DNA of 64,000 nucleotides from Candidatus Kuenenia stuttgartensis (GTDB lineage Bacteria > Planctomycetota > Planctomycetia > Planctomycetales > Planctomycetaceae): positions 1-64,000 of the forward strand of contig CAMDPK010000007.1 in the NCBI GenBank assembly GCA_945904015.1. Direction: 5' to 3'. The notes below the pieces were generated by a model, which made no database searches, had not been told where the DNA came from, and saw nothing but the letters and a program-made list of their open reading frames with translations. This document shows positions 49,424-58,233 of the stretch, piece after piece. The first letter of the stretch is position 1. Each line of letters starts with the position of its first letter. Both the position numbers and the translations under genes were made by a program.

Positions 49424-50764
49424 CTAGCCCAAGACCATTCGCGCGACGCTGTAGTAGATCACTCCGCCACTGATATCGACCAGGGCGGCGATCAGCGGAT
49501 TGGACATCATGGCCGGGTCCATGCCGAGTTTCTTGAACGCCAACGGCAGTAACGTTCCTGCCATCGAACCCATCCAAACCAGCATGAAGACCGTCATCGC
49601 GACGACCATCGCCTTCGACGGATGTTCGAGGAACATCGCTAACAAGAATGCCTCGACCATCAGAGCTAGGCCGAGCAGCGTGGCCATCAACAGCTCGCGG
49701 CCCAGCAGCCGGATGCAATCCTTTCGCGTGAGCGTTTCGATCGTCAACGCGCGGATCACCAGCGTCGCCGATTGCGATCCGCTGTTGCCGCCGCTGGCCA
49801 GCACGAGCGGCAGGAACGCGACGGCCCATTCCGCTTCGGTGGCATTTGGTCGAAAATGCTTGAGCGCGGTCGCCGACAAAAAGCCGGTCGCCAACAGCCC
49901 GACTAGCCACACGCCGCGCTTCCAGAGGATTTGCATCACTGGGGTGGCGAGGTAACTGTCTTCGAGAGGTGACATGGCACCCGCGCGGTACACGTCTTCG
50001 GTCGCCTCTTCTTGCAACACGTCGATCACGTCGTCGTGCGTGATGATGCCGACTAATCGGTTCTGGTTGTCAGTGACGGGGATCGCGAGGAAGTCGTACT
50101 TCGCCATGACTTGAGCGACTTTTTCCTGATCATCATCGACGCGAACGGCGAAGACGTCTCGCTCCATGATTTCGTCCAGCTTCGCGTTCGGCCGCGCGAG
50201 AATCAGCGTGCGCAGGGTCACGAAGCCGTCGAGTTTTCGGTCGTCATCCAGAATGTAGATGTAGTAAATCGTCTCGCGATCGGGAGCCTGTCGGCGAAGT
50301 TGATCGAGAGCCTCGGCGACAGTGATGTGCTCCGGCAGCGAGGCGTAGTCGGTCGTCATAATCGACCCGGCGCTGCCGTCGGGATACGACAGCAGACGGC
50401 GAATATCGTTGCGCTCGGCCTGGGCCATCAACGGCAGCAGAGCATCGACGTGGTCCGGGTCCATTTCTTTGAGCAGGTCCACTCGATCGTCGGGAGCCAT
50501 CGTCTCGATCAGCTTCGAGAGATGCGGGCGTTCGACGCTTTCGACTAACTGCATCTGCCGAGCCGGCTCGAAGTAACCGAAGATTTCCGCTTGCTTCTCG
50601 AACGACGCACTGGCGAGAACCGACCAAACCTCGGCTGGCGTGACCTGATTCAACACTTCGGAGGACGTGGCGGGATGCAGCGCATCGAGAAACTCGCGCA
50701 GCCCGGCGGAGTCGTTGAGTTGGAGCAACTCACGCAGTTCGGGAAGCAGCAGTTGTCCGAGCAT
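49424..50764 (-). CDS. mgtE: Magnesium transporter MgtE
   Basis: This 446-residue protein has the full MgtE layout: N-terminal helical superfamily domain (about residues 1-130), two CBS domains (about 135-255, with MTTDYASLPEHITVAEAL and ERDVFAVRVDDDQEKVAQVM), the plug helix and five membrane helices (about 280-445). The conserved PLVLASGGNSGSQSATLVIR and the C-terminal NPLIAALVDISGGVIYY supply the Mg2+ pore. It takes up Mg2+ under control of its CBS sensor. The 3' intergenic stretch (49132-49423) shows no gene. Confidence 0.96.
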   Translation of the reverse strand: MLGQLLLPELRELLQLNDSAGLREFLDALHPATSSEVLNQVTPAEVWSVLASASFEKQAEIFGYFEPARQMQLVESVERPHLSKLIETMAPDDRVDLLKEMDPDHVDALLPLMAQAERNDIRRLLSYPDGSAGSIMTTDYASLPEHITVAEALDQLRRQAPDRETIYYIYILDDDRKLDGFVTLRTLILARPNAKLDEIMERDVFAVRVDDDQEKVAQVMAKYDFLAIPVTDNQNRLVGIITHDDVIDVLQEEATEDVYRAGAMSPLEDSYLATPVMQILWKRGVWLVGLLATGFLSATALKHFRPNATEAEWAVAFLPLVLASGGNSGSQSATLVIRALTIETLTRKDCIRLLGRELLMATLLGLALMVEAFLLAMFLEHPSKAMVVAMTVFMLVWMGSMAGTLLPLAFKKLGMDPAMMSNPLIAALVDISGGVIYYSVARMVLG

Positions 50765-50814
50765 CGCGGACTCCGTCGTTCGTCGTTCCGCCTGAAAGCG
50801 GGACTACGAACAAA

Positions 50815-50845
50815 TTCGCCCCGTGGGAAGTCCCGACGGGGCGAA
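50815..50845 (-). terminator. Terminator-like hairpin of the rplM-rpsI operon
   Basis: TTCGCCCCGT and ACGGGGCGAA form a perfect 10-bp stem with an 11-nt loop, 36 nt after the rpsI stop on the minus strand. Only a short T tract follows, so termination may be partly Rho-dependent. Confidence 0.65.
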
Positions 50846-50880
50846 GTGTGAAATGATTCGTAGCCAATCCGCGAAAGCGA

Positions 50881-51417
50881 TCAACGCTTCGAGAATTGGA
50901 AGCTGCGGCGAGATTTCTTGTGGCCGTACATTTTTCGTTCAACCATGCGGCTGTCACGAGTCAGGTAACCGCCGTCCGCCAGTGCTCCGTGCAGCAGCGG
51001 GTTCTTGGCCTGCAAGGCACGAGCGATGCCGAGCATCACGGCTTCGGCCTGTCCTGTCGGACCACCACCGTGAGCGAGCACCGAGACATCGACTTTGCCC
51101 ACCAGTTCGGTCGCCTTGAGCGGCGCGAGGACCGAGTTGCGGTCTCGTTCGTTGACGCAGTATTCCGCCAGCGGCCGTCCATTGATCGTGACGATGCCAT
51201 TGCCGTCCTTCAGTCGCACACGAGCGACCGCTTTCTTGCGACGGCCTGTCCCCATTGCGACGCCATTCTTGTCGATCTTGCCACGCACCAATTGCGGCAG
51301 GCGCGGCTGTATTTCCGCCACGGCGATGGGTGCTCCTCCGGCTTGTCCCAGTGTCAGGTCGGCAGCCAATTCGGTGGCGACCGGAGCGGCTTCAACTGCT
51401 TGTTCTTCGTTTTCCAT
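50881..51417 (-). CDS. rpsI: 30S ribosomal protein S9 with N-terminal extension
   Basis: This 178-residue protein has the S9 core from about residue 50: GTGRRKKAVARVRLKDGNG, the central GKVDVSVLAHGGGPTGQAEA and the C-terminal DSRMVERKMYGHKKSRRSFQ ending FSKR, which reaches the ribosomal P site. Bacterial S9 is about 130 residues, so the acidic, Ala-rich N-terminal about 48 residues are extra. It follows rplM by 60 nt in the conserved rplM-rpsI order. Confidence 0.98.
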   Translation of the reverse strand: MENEEQAVEAAPVATELAADLTLGQAGGAPIAVAEIQPRLPQLVRGKIDKNGVAMGTGRRKKAVARVRLKDGNGIVTINGRPLAEYCVNERDRNSVLAPLKATELVGKVDVSVLAHGGGPTGQAEAVMLGIARALQAKNPLLHGALADGGYLTRDSRMVERKMYGHKKSRRSFQFSKR

Positions 51418-51477
51418 GAATCTCGATCCGATGATTTTCTGTCTGTGAACTGTGCGAAGATGACTGTGCGAGGATGA

Positions 51478-52011
51478 CTACACGAACGTCGGCAACTCGA
51501 CCGGACATTGAGCTTGATGATCGTGCTTGGGGCCTTTGAAGAGCCTCAACTTCATGAGCATGTTTCGGCCGAGTTTGGTCTTGGGCAACATGCGTCGGAC
51601 AGCGTTCATCAAAACGTCATCCGGTTTTTTGGTCAGCCGATCGGCGGCCGTCATGATCTTGCGACCGCTGGGGAATCCAGAGAACCGCTGATACAGCTTT
51701 TGGGCCGTCTTGGTGGTGAAGTACGGAATTGTTGGATGGCTCATCTTCCGGCCGGTGAATCGCACGCGCTCGACGTTGACGACCACGACATAATCGCCGC
51801 TATCGACGTTCGGCGTGTAATCCGGCTTGTGCTTGCCCATCAAAACAGTGGCGATCTTGGTGGCAAGCCGCCCCACCACTTGTCCGTCGGCATCGACGGC
51901 GAACCATTTTTTGGTGCTGGGGGCAGCCTGTTCGACGGTCAATGCGAATGATTGATGGTTCGCGGTTTTGCGTCGCTTGATCGACGGAATCTTACGAGTC
52001 TCGGTAGTCAC
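51478..52011 (-). CDS. rplM: 50S ribosomal protein L13 with N-terminal extension
   Basis: This 177-residue protein has the L13 core from about residue 33 (KKWFAVDADGQVVGRLATKI, then MGKHKPDYTPNVDSGDYVVV, and MLPKTKLGRNMLMKLRLFKG). The usual length is about 142-150, so the first about 30 residues, basic then hydrophobic, are extra. First gene of the rplM-rpsI operon. Confidence 0.98.
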   Translation of the reverse strand: MTTETRKIPSIKRRKTANHQSFALTVEQAAPSTKKWFAVDADGQVVGRLATKIATVLMGKHKPDYTPNVDSGDYVVVVNVERVRFTGRKMSHPTIPYFTTKTAQKLYQRFSGFPSGRKIMTAADRLTKKPDDVLMNAVRRMLPKTKLGRNMLMKLRLFKGPKHDHQAQCPVELPTFV

Positions 52012-52403
52012 GGATAGTCCTCGAAAATCTCAACGCATCAGGTCGCCATCGGCCAGAGTTTTGGACGACAATTTGTCCCAAGCCGGGCGTAAGAACGCGG
52101 CAAAGTAGCGACTGGCCACAGCCAGTTCAACCTCGCCGTCCGTCTTTCAACGACGAGGTTGCGAAGGAGGTGCCTGGCATCCCTCCGACTCGTGACGCGG
52201 CGGTCGCGCGATCGGGTTGACGCCCGCGGCGGCGTTCCCCTACTGTCCGCCCCGCTTTGACGCGGTCAGAACGCCCCGTTCGAACGGGGGTCTGTTCTCC
52301 GCGTTTTGTCGAGCCGATTTGGGCGGATCGCAGACGGACGCGATCGCTCGGCCCGGTGAATCCTTGGTCCAAACGTGGCCGCATTTTTGAGGTGACTCTC
52401 GCA
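52012..52403. other. Divergent promoter region of rplM and sat
   Basis: About 390 nt with no convincing gene. A perfect 16-bp palindrome (CCCCGTTCGAACGGGG, 52274-52289) lies in the leader of sat and could be an operator or a hairpin in the mRNA. A GAGGTG site at 52389-52394 serves the sat start. Confidence 0.5.
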
Positions 52404-53663
52404 ATGGCTGATCTGATTCTCCCGCATGGTGGTCTGTCCGAGCCGGTGTGCCGGACCGTCTCGAACGACGAAATCGCGAGCTTCCAAGTCGAAGCCGCCT
52501 CGCTTCCCAAAGTCCCCGTGTCGAGCGGCGATTTGTCGACCGTTTATCGCTTCGGAGACGGCACGCTCAGTCCGCTGACCGGGCCGATGAATTCGGCAAC
52601 CTTTAATCGCGTACTCGACGAGTCGGTCATCGAGCACAACGGCAAGCTCTTCGCCTGGACGATTCCGATTTCGTTCCCGATCACCGCTGATCTCGCCAAA
52701 ACGATCAAGGCGGGACAGAAGGTCGCTCTCACGAATCCGGCCGGAGAAGTGGTCGCGACGCTCGACGTGAACGACGTCTTCGCCTGGCCGAAGCTGAAAT
52801 ATCTCCAGTCGGTTTATCTGACGAATCGCATCGACCATCCCGGCGCGGACATGGTCATCAAGGGCGAGGCCGACAAGTCACATCTGATCGGCGGCGAGAT
52901 TCGCGTTCTGCCGCAGCCGAAGAATCCGTCGTTCGGAAAGTACGTGCTCACGCCGCGCGAAGTTCGGAAGCAGCTCGTCGAGAAAGGCTGGAACGCCGTC
53001 GTGGCGTTTCAGACTCGCAATCCGCTGCACCGTGCTCACGAGTACGCACTGGTTTACGGACTCGAAACGCTGCTGCGTGAAGGCTTCAACGCCGGAGCGT
53101 GCTTGAACCCGCTGATTGGCGAAGTCAAAGGGGACGACGTCAATGCCGAGATTCGGATGCAGACCTACGAAAAACTGATCACCGATCGCTCGCTCGGCGA
53201 CGGCGACAGCGACCAATCGCTGTGGGGGCCGCGCAACGAATCCGTGCCGGATCGCGTTGTGCTCCTCGGACTCGACATCAAGATGTTCTACGGCGGGCCG
53301 AAAGAAGCTGTCATGCACGGCATCTATCGCCAGAACATGGGCTACACGCACATCGTCATCGGCCGCAAACACGCCGACGCCCCGTACGCCAACGGCGAGT
53401 CGATCTGGGGCGACTTCGATGCTCAAGAGATTTTCAAAAAGCTCGGCGGTGATCTGAAGATCAAGACGGTCAACGTCGGCTTCGCAGCGTACTACGAATC
53501 GGCAGGCCGAGTTGATCTGATGGAACGTCACAAAGACGAGAAGCCCTGGTCGATCAGTGGCAAAGACATTCGAGCCACGTTGCAGAAGGGCGAACTGGTT
53601 GACAGCCGCATCATGCGTCCCAGCACCAGCAAAATTCTCGGCGCGGCGATGAAGGTCGGATAG
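52404..53663 (+). CDS. sat: Sulfate adenylyltransferase (ATP sulfurylase), monofunctional
   Basis: This 419-residue enzyme makes adenosine 5'-phosphosulfate from ATP and sulfate. The PUA-like N-terminal domain is followed by the catalytic domain with [14 protein letters not shown] (substrate- and phosphate-binding Q-x-R-N and H-x-x-H) and later [11 protein letters not shown]. The length fits the monofunctional Sat form. An in-frame TTG/ATG region up to 52257 would add residues unlike the family. No cys partners are adjacent, so assimilatory or dissimilatory use cannot be told from context. Confidence 0.95.
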   Translation: MADLILPHGGLSEPVCRTVSNDEIASFQVEAASLPKVPVSSGDLSTVYRFGDGTLSPLTGPMNSATFNRVLDESVIEHNGKLFAWTIPISFPITADLAKTIKAGQKVALTNPAGEVVATLDVNDVFAWPKLKYLQSVYLTNRIDHPGADMVIKGEADKSHLIGGEIRVLPQPKNPSFGKYVLTPREVRKQLVEKGWNAVVAFQTRNPLHRAHEYALVYGLETLLREGFNAGACLNPLIGEVKGDDVNAEIRMQTYEKLITDRSLGDGDSDQSLWGPRNESVPDRVVLLGLDIKMFYGGPKEAVMHGIYRQNMGYTHIVIGRKHADAPYANGESIWGDFDAQEIFKKLGGDLKIKTVNVGFAAYYESAGRVDLMERHKDEKPWSISGKDIRATLQKGELVDSRIMRPSTSKILGAAMKVG

Positions 53664-53666
53664 TCG

Positions 53667-53740
53667 CGTAGGTTGGGCACTCTTGCCCGACTTTGGACGC
53701 TCACTCGACCATGAGGACGGACAAGAGTGTCCATCCTACG
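53667..53740. repeat. Inverted-repeat element (CGTAGGTTGGGCACTCTTG family)
   Basis: CGTAGGTTGGGCACTCTTGC and ACAAGAGTGTCCATCCTACG are near inverse complements with a 30-nt centre. It starts 3 nt after the sat stop. Confidence 0.88.
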
Positions 53741-53880
53741 AGTTCATTGGCCCGGCTCGCCCAACGCGAGTCGGGCTTTTTTGTCGCTTGCGCGACTGCT
53801 TGTCGCGAACGAGAGCACTCGCCAGACTCCCTCGCGTCCTGCGACAAATCGACGAGTGAATCGCTCACACCGGGGGACTC

Positions 53881-55110
53881 ATGAACGCGCTCGAGACCGT
53901 CAATCGCTACGTCACCGAAGCGGCCACCACCCTCAAGCTCGACGACGCTTTGATGTCGTTTCTGCTGACGCCTGACCGGCAATTGCGAGTCGAGATTCCG
54001 ATCATCCGCGACAACGGCAAGCTGCAAGTTTTCATCGGCTATCGCATCCAACACAACGATTCGCGCGGGCCATTCAAAGGCGGACTGCGGTATCACCCGG
54101 AGGTCACCGACTCGGAAGTTTGTGCGCTGGCGTCGCTGATGACGTGGAAAACAGCAATCGTCGATGTCCCGTTCGGCGGAGCGAAAGGAGGCATTCAAGT
54201 CGATACGAAGACGCTCTCGCAGTTGGAACTCGAACGGCTGACGCGGCGGTTCACTGACATCATCGACCCGATCATCGGCCCGAACATCGACATCCCCGCC
54301 CCGGACGTCGCGACCAACGAGCAGACGATGGCCTGGATCATGGACCAATACTCGCGGCGTCACGGCTACACGCCAGCGATTGTCACGGGCAAACCGGTTT
54401 CGCTGGGCGGCTCGGAAGGCCGCGGAGCCGCAACGGGCTTGGGTGTGGCTTTCGCGACCCGCGAGGCGTGCCAATCTTTTGGGATCGAACTGCGAGGAGC
54501 GCGAGTCGTCATTCAAGGTTTTGGAAAAGTCGGAACGCACACCGCAACCTCGCTACGCGACATGGGGGCCAAAATCATCGGCATCAGCGACGTGTCTGGC
54601 GGCGTCGTCAACACGAGCGGAATCGATCTCACCGAAGCGTTGCGACTGCAAGCCGCGAGTGGCTCGATTCAAGGGTTGACGGACGGTACGGCAGTCTCGA
54701 ACGCCGAATTGCTCGCGACCGAATGTGAAATAATGATCCCCGCCGCTCTCGAGGATGTGTTCACCGAGCAGAACGCCGACACGGTCAAAACCAAACTGAT
54801 CGTCGAAGGGGCGAACGCTCCGACAACCTTCGAGGCCGACCGGATCTTCGAGCAGCGTGGCATTCACATCGTCCCCGACATCCTGGCGAACGCCGGTGGC
54901 GTGACCGTCAGTTATTTCGAATGGGTGCAAAACCTCCAGCAATTCCGCTGGGAGTTGTCCGAAGTCAATCAGCGTCTCGAACGCCGCATGGTCCAAGGCT
55001 TCCAGTCGATCAAAGCCAAAGCGGAAGAGCATCGCACGACGCTCCGCCGCGGTGCGTTCCTTTTGGCCCTTGATCGAGTCGCCGAAGCGACGCGACTGCG
55101 CGGTTTTTGA
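53881..55110 (+). CDS. gdhA: Glutamate dehydrogenase (Glu/Leu/Phe/Val family)
   Basis: This 409-residue enzyme interconverts glutamate and 2-oxoglutarate plus ammonia with NAD(P). It has the K-G-G-L-R-Y-H and PFGGAKGGIQVD substrate motifs (catalytic Lys and Asp), then the Rossmann motif VVIQGFGKVGTHTATSL. The size fits hexameric small glutamate dehydrogenases; leucine or valine dehydrogenase is less likely because of the full GGLRYHPEV context. GGGGG precedes the ATG. The oxidoreductase gene follows after 13 nt. Confidence 0.9.
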   Translation: MNALETVNRYVTEAATTLKLDDALMSFLLTPDRQLRVEIPIIRDNGKLQVFIGYRIQHNDSRGPFKGGLRYHPEVTDSEVCALASLMTWKTAIVDVPFGGAKGGIQVDTKTLSQLELERLTRRFTDIIDPIIGPNIDIPAPDVATNEQTMAWIMDQYSRRHGYTPAIVTGKPVSLGGSEGRGAATGLGVAFATREACQSFGIELRGARVVIQGFGKVGTHTATSLRDMGAKIIGISDVSGGVVNTSGIDLTEALRLQAASGSIQGLTDGTAVSNAELLATECEIMIPAALEDVFTEQNADTVKTKLIVEGANAPTTFEADRIFEQRGIHIVPDILANAGGVTVSYFEWVQNLQQFRWELSEVNQRLERRMVQGFQSIKAKAEEHRTTLRRGAFLLALDRVAEATRLRGF

Positions 55111-55123
55111 GATTGGAGTCCGC

Positions 55124-56101
55124 ATGAAAATCAAATATGGCCAAATCGGAGTCGGGCACGCTCACGCCAGCAAGATGTCGGTCTATCGGCAGTCCGCCGA
55201 TTGGGAAGTCATCGGCGTTGCTGAGCCAGATGCCAAGTTGCGCGAGCAGGCGGAACGCGATCCGATTTATCGCGGCCTGAAATTCATGACGAAAGAAGAG
55301 CTGCTCAACACGCCTGGACTGCAAGTAGTCGGCGTCGAGACGCACGTTCGCGACGCGCTCAACTCGGCCGGAGAGTGCATCGCGGCCGGCAAGCACATTC
55401 ATCTCGACAAGCCGGCCGGCGAGTCGCTGCCGCAATTCAAACAGCTGCTCGACGACGCCGCGAAAAAGCACCTCGTCGTTCAAATGGGCTACATGTTTCG
55501 GTACAGCCCGGCCGTGCTGATGCTCCGTGAGTTCCTCAAAAACGGATGGCTCGGCGAGGTTTTCGAGATTCACACGCTGATGAGCAAAGTCGTGCCCAAC
55601 GGCGATCGACTGAAGCTGGCGGAGTATCCCGGCGGGATCATGTTCGAGCTGGCCTGTCACGTCATCGACTTGGTCATCGGAGTGCTCGGCAAGCCGGACC
55701 AAGTGCATTCGTTCGCTCGCAAGGTGGGACCGCAAGACGACAAGCACCTGGACAACATGCTGGCCGTCTTCGAGTACCCGAAGGCGATTGCCTCGGTCAA
55801 AGCTAGTTCGGTCGAGATCGACGGCGGTGACCGTCGGCACTTCGTCGTCTGCGGCACACAAGGGACGTTTCACATTCAACCGCTCGATGCGCCGAATGTG
55901 CGGTTCACGCTCAATCAGCCGCGCGGCAAGTACGGCAAGGGCTATCAAGACGTCCGCTTTGGAAACTACCCGCGCTACGTCGGCGACGCGGCCGATCTCG
56001 CCAAGATCGTCCGTAACGAGAAGGCGGCCGATTATTCCTACGACCATGACTTGAATGTGCAGGAAGCCGTCTTGAAGGCGAGCGGCCAAAAGACCTCGTA
56101 G
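55124..56101 (+). CDS. Gfo/Idh/MocA family oxidoreductase
   Basis: This 325-residue NAD(P)-dependent protein has the N-terminal Rossmann fold (GQIGVGHAHASKMSVY, with the family pattern G-x-G-x-x-x in variant form), then GKHIHLDKPAGESLPQFKQL carrying the usual catalytic E-K-P-like element as DKP, and a C-terminal beta-alpha domain (HVIDLVIGVLGKPDQVHSFA). It oxidises or reduces a sugar or inositol. The ATG at 55124 follows TTGGAG. The substrate is unknown. Confidence 0.88.
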   Translation: MKIKYGQIGVGHAHASKMSVYRQSADWEVIGVAEPDAKLREQAERDPIYRGLKFMTKEELLNTPGLQVVGVETHVRDALNSAGECIAAGKHIHLDKPAGESLPQFKQLLDDAAKKHLVVQMGYMFRYSPAVLMLREFLKNGWLGEVFEIHTLMSKVVPNGDRLKLAEYPGGIMFELACHVIDLVIGVLGKPDQVHSFARKVGPQDDKHLDNMLAVFEYPKAIASVKASSVEIDGGDRRHFVVCGTQGTFHIQPLDAPNVRFTLNQPRGKYGKGYQDVRFGNYPRYVGDAADLAKIVRNEKAADYSYDHDLNVQEAVLKASGQKTS

Positions 56102-56177
56102 GATGGGCACTCTTGCCCGTCCCATGTTCGGTCTCCGAATTCGCATCGAAGAGGGACGGCCAAGAGTGGCCATCCTC
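56098..56177. repeat. Inverted-repeat element (GTAGGATGGGCACTCTTG family)
   Basis: GTAGGATGGGCACTCTTGCC and GGCCAAGAGTGGCCATCCTC are near inverse complements. It is a sister of 53667-53740 and overlaps the oxidoreductase stop. Confidence 0.85.
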
Positions 56178-56193
56178 CAATTGAAAGTCCTCC

Positions 56194-56640
56194 ATGCTGA
56201 AGCACACTCTGATTCATCCAGAAATTACCGCCATCCTCGCTCGTGCCGGGCATCATTCCAAAGTGCTGATCGCCGACGGCAATTATCCGGCGTCGAACAC
56301 ACTCGGCCCGAACGCGCAGCTTGTCAGTTTGAATCTCGCTCCGGGCATCGTCACATGCACGCAGGTTCTGGAAGCATTGCTCACCGCGCTGCCGATCGAG
56401 GCCGCGAACACGATGGGCATTCCGGCCGATGACCCGTACGCGCTGGCTGGCGATCCACCGATTTGGGCCGAGTACCGTTCGATTCTGTCCGGTGCGGGAC
56501 TGTCGATTCCGTTGCAGCCGATTCCGAAGTGGGATTTCTACGACGCGGTGGCTTCGCGCGATCATGTGCTGACGATTCAAACCGCCGACCAACGCTTGTG
56601 GGCCAATCTGCTGCTGACCATCGGTGTGCGTCAGCCGTAG
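56194..56640 (+). CDS. RbsD/FucU-type sugar mutarotase
   Basis: This 148-residue protein matches the RbsD/FucU family: HPEITAILARAGHHSKVLIA with the active-site His, then DGNYPASN, and W-x-x-Y-x-x-I-L. These enzymes interconvert sugar anomers or ring forms in the cytoplasm. It is probably cotranscribed with the oxidoreductase 92 nt upstream, suggesting a shared sugar pathway. Confidence 0.85.
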   Translation: MLKHTLIHPEITAILARAGHHSKVLIADGNYPASNTLGPNAQLVSLNLAPGIVTCTQVLEALLTALPIEAANTMGIPADDPYALAGDPPIWAEYRSILSGAGLSIPLQPIPKWDFYDAVASRDHVLTIQTADQRLWANLLLTIGVRQP

Positions 56641-56651
56641 TCGTTGAGTTC

Positions 56652-56864
56652 TCACAACTCGTCGCGGCGTTGTTCCAGCTTCTCGGCCTCTTCCGCTAAC
56701 TGCAGCGGGCCGAGTGGTTCCTCGATCGCGTACTTGCCGTCGAACCAGCGGAAGAAATCGACGCGCCGGCAACGCTCGCTGCAAAATGGCAGGAACTCCG
56801 ACTGGCGAGCGACCTCGCCCGCGATCGTCTTTTTGCAAATCGGACACTGCGGCAGCTTGATCAT
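56652..56864 (-). CDS. yacG: DNA gyrase inhibitor YacG-like zinc protein
   Basis: This 70-residue protein has the YacG zinc site CPICKKTI and CSERCRRVDFFRWFDGKYAI. YacG binds zinc and, in E. coli, inhibits gyrase. Its ATG overlaps the stop of the ligase upstream (ATGA), so the two are coupled. A gyrase role here is inferred from family. Confidence 0.9.
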   Translation of the reverse strand: MIKLPQCPICKKTIAGEVARQSEFLPFCSERCRRVDFFRWFDGKYAIEEPLGPLQLAEEAEKLEQRRDEL

Positions 56865-58207
56865 GAAGTTGTTCCCTTCCGACGTCGCATCCGCTGGGAC
56901 TTCAGCTCCGACCTCGGCAAGCTGAGCGGCGGGACAGCGACGATCTCCGGCCGGAAATGCAAACGGTCGTGAATCGCCGCGGCGATGCGTTCGGCCAAGA
57001 GCGCGAACAGTTTCAGTTCGTTTTCGGAGTTCGAGAGACCAACGGTCGTCTCGATGTCGATTCGCAGTTGCGTCATCGAATCGCGAGTCACCGCTTCGAA
57101 TTGGTACTCGATGACCTCCGGGAACTCGCGCAGGATCGCTTCGACCGCCGTCGGAAACACGTTGTTGCCGCGGATGGTCAGCATGTCATCGACGCGGCCG
57201 AGGATTCCACCTTTCAGCCGCATGAGTTGCCGTCCGCACGGGCACGGCTGCGGATCGAGTTCCACGATGTCGCCAGTACGGTAGCGGATCATCGGCGAAC
57301 CAACGCGACCAAGATTCGTGATGACGAGTTCGCCACGAATGGGCGCGGTCGTGTCCTTCAAATCGAACGCCTGCTCGGTCGCCGAGTCGATGATCTCGGC
57401 GATGCACTCGGTTTCGAGGATGTGCAAACCGCCGGGATTTTCGACGCACTCCGCCGCGAGCGGGCCGACTTCGGTCATGCCCCAATGGTCGATGACACGC
57501 GCTCCCCAACCGGCTTCGATCTTGTGCCGGATCGATGTGATACTCCCGCCCGGTTCCCCGGCCACGATTAACAGTCGCACGGACTTCAGCATCTCGGAGG
57601 CGGTCGAATTCCCAGGCTGCTTCGCCAAATCGGCGGCGACTTCAGCGAGCCGCAAGGCGTACGTCGGCGTGCAGCAGACGACGGTCGCTTGATTCTCTTC
57701 GATGAACTTCAGTCGCGCTTCGGTCGACATTCCCCCCGCAGGCAAACAGAGCCGGCCCATTCGAGCCGCTCCTTCAAACGCCGCCCAGAAACCGAGGAAC
57801 GGTCCAAACGAAAACGGAAACGCCAAGCGATCGTCCGCTCGCAGCCCGACCAACTCAAAGATTTGTTCCCAACAGCCCAGCATCCACTGCCACGACTCCG
57901 GCGTGTCGAGCCACCGCAGCGGCTGACCGGTCGTGCCGGAGGTCTGACAAAATCGCGAATACGATCCGACTTCAAACGTCAGGTTCGAGCCATACGGCGG
58001 ATGAGCCTTGTGGTCCTCGACGAGTTCGGCCTTCGTGGTCAGCGGCAACTTGGAAAGATCAGCTTTCGTCAGATCGACTCCGGCCGCTTGCCACTTCAAT
58101 TGCCAAAAACGATTCGACGCCCCGACCGTTCGCAGCAGTTCGCGTAGTCGCTCTTGCTGCCGCGCTCGGATTATCTCACTTTGCACTTTGCACTCTGCAC
58201 TTTGCAC
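56861..58207 (-). CDS. Phenylacetate-CoA-ligase-like AMP-binding enzyme
   Basis: This 448-residue adenylate-forming enzyme of the PaaK group has QTSGTTGQPLRW near residue 92, a DHWGMTEVGPLA motif near 241, YRTGDIVELDPQPCPCGRQL near 308 and RVDDMLTIRGNNVFPTAVE near 336. It activates an aryl or other acid to a CoA thioester. The first about 11 residues (QSAECKVQSE) are encoded by an ACTTTGC-type simple repeat, so the true start may be a later codon such as one before IIRARQQERLREL. It is followed by yacG with a 4-nt overlap. Confidence 0.85.
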   Translation of the reverse strand: MQSAECKVQSEIIRARQQERLRELLRTVGASNRFWQLKWQAAGVDLTKADLSKLPLTTKAELVEDHKAHPPYGSNLTFEVGSYSRFCQTSGTTGQPLRWLDTPESWQWMLGCWEQIFELVGLRADDRLAFPFSFGPFLGFWAAFEGAARMGRLCLPAGGMSTEARLKFIEENQATVVCCTPTYALRLAEVAADLAKQPGNSTASEMLKSVRLLIVAGEPGGSITSIRHKIEAGWGARVIDHWGMTEVGPLAAECVENPGGLHILETECIAEIIDSATEQAFDLKDTTAPIRGELVITNLGRVGSPMIRYRTGDIVELDPQPCPCGRQLMRLKGGILGRVDDMLTIRGNNVFPTAVEAILREFPEVIEYQFEAVTRDSMTQLRIDIETTVGLSNSENELKLFALLAERIAAAIHDRLHFRPEIVAVPPLSLPRSELKSQRMRRRKGTTS

Positions 58208-58217
58208 TTTGCACTCT
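58178..58217. repeat. CACTTTG/CACTCTG simple repeat
   Basis: About six tandem 7-nt units of CACTTTG or CACTCTG. They encode the apparent N-terminus of the PaaK-like protein, which looks accidental. Confidence 0.85.
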
Positions 58218-58233
58218 CACGGTCTCGATGAGA

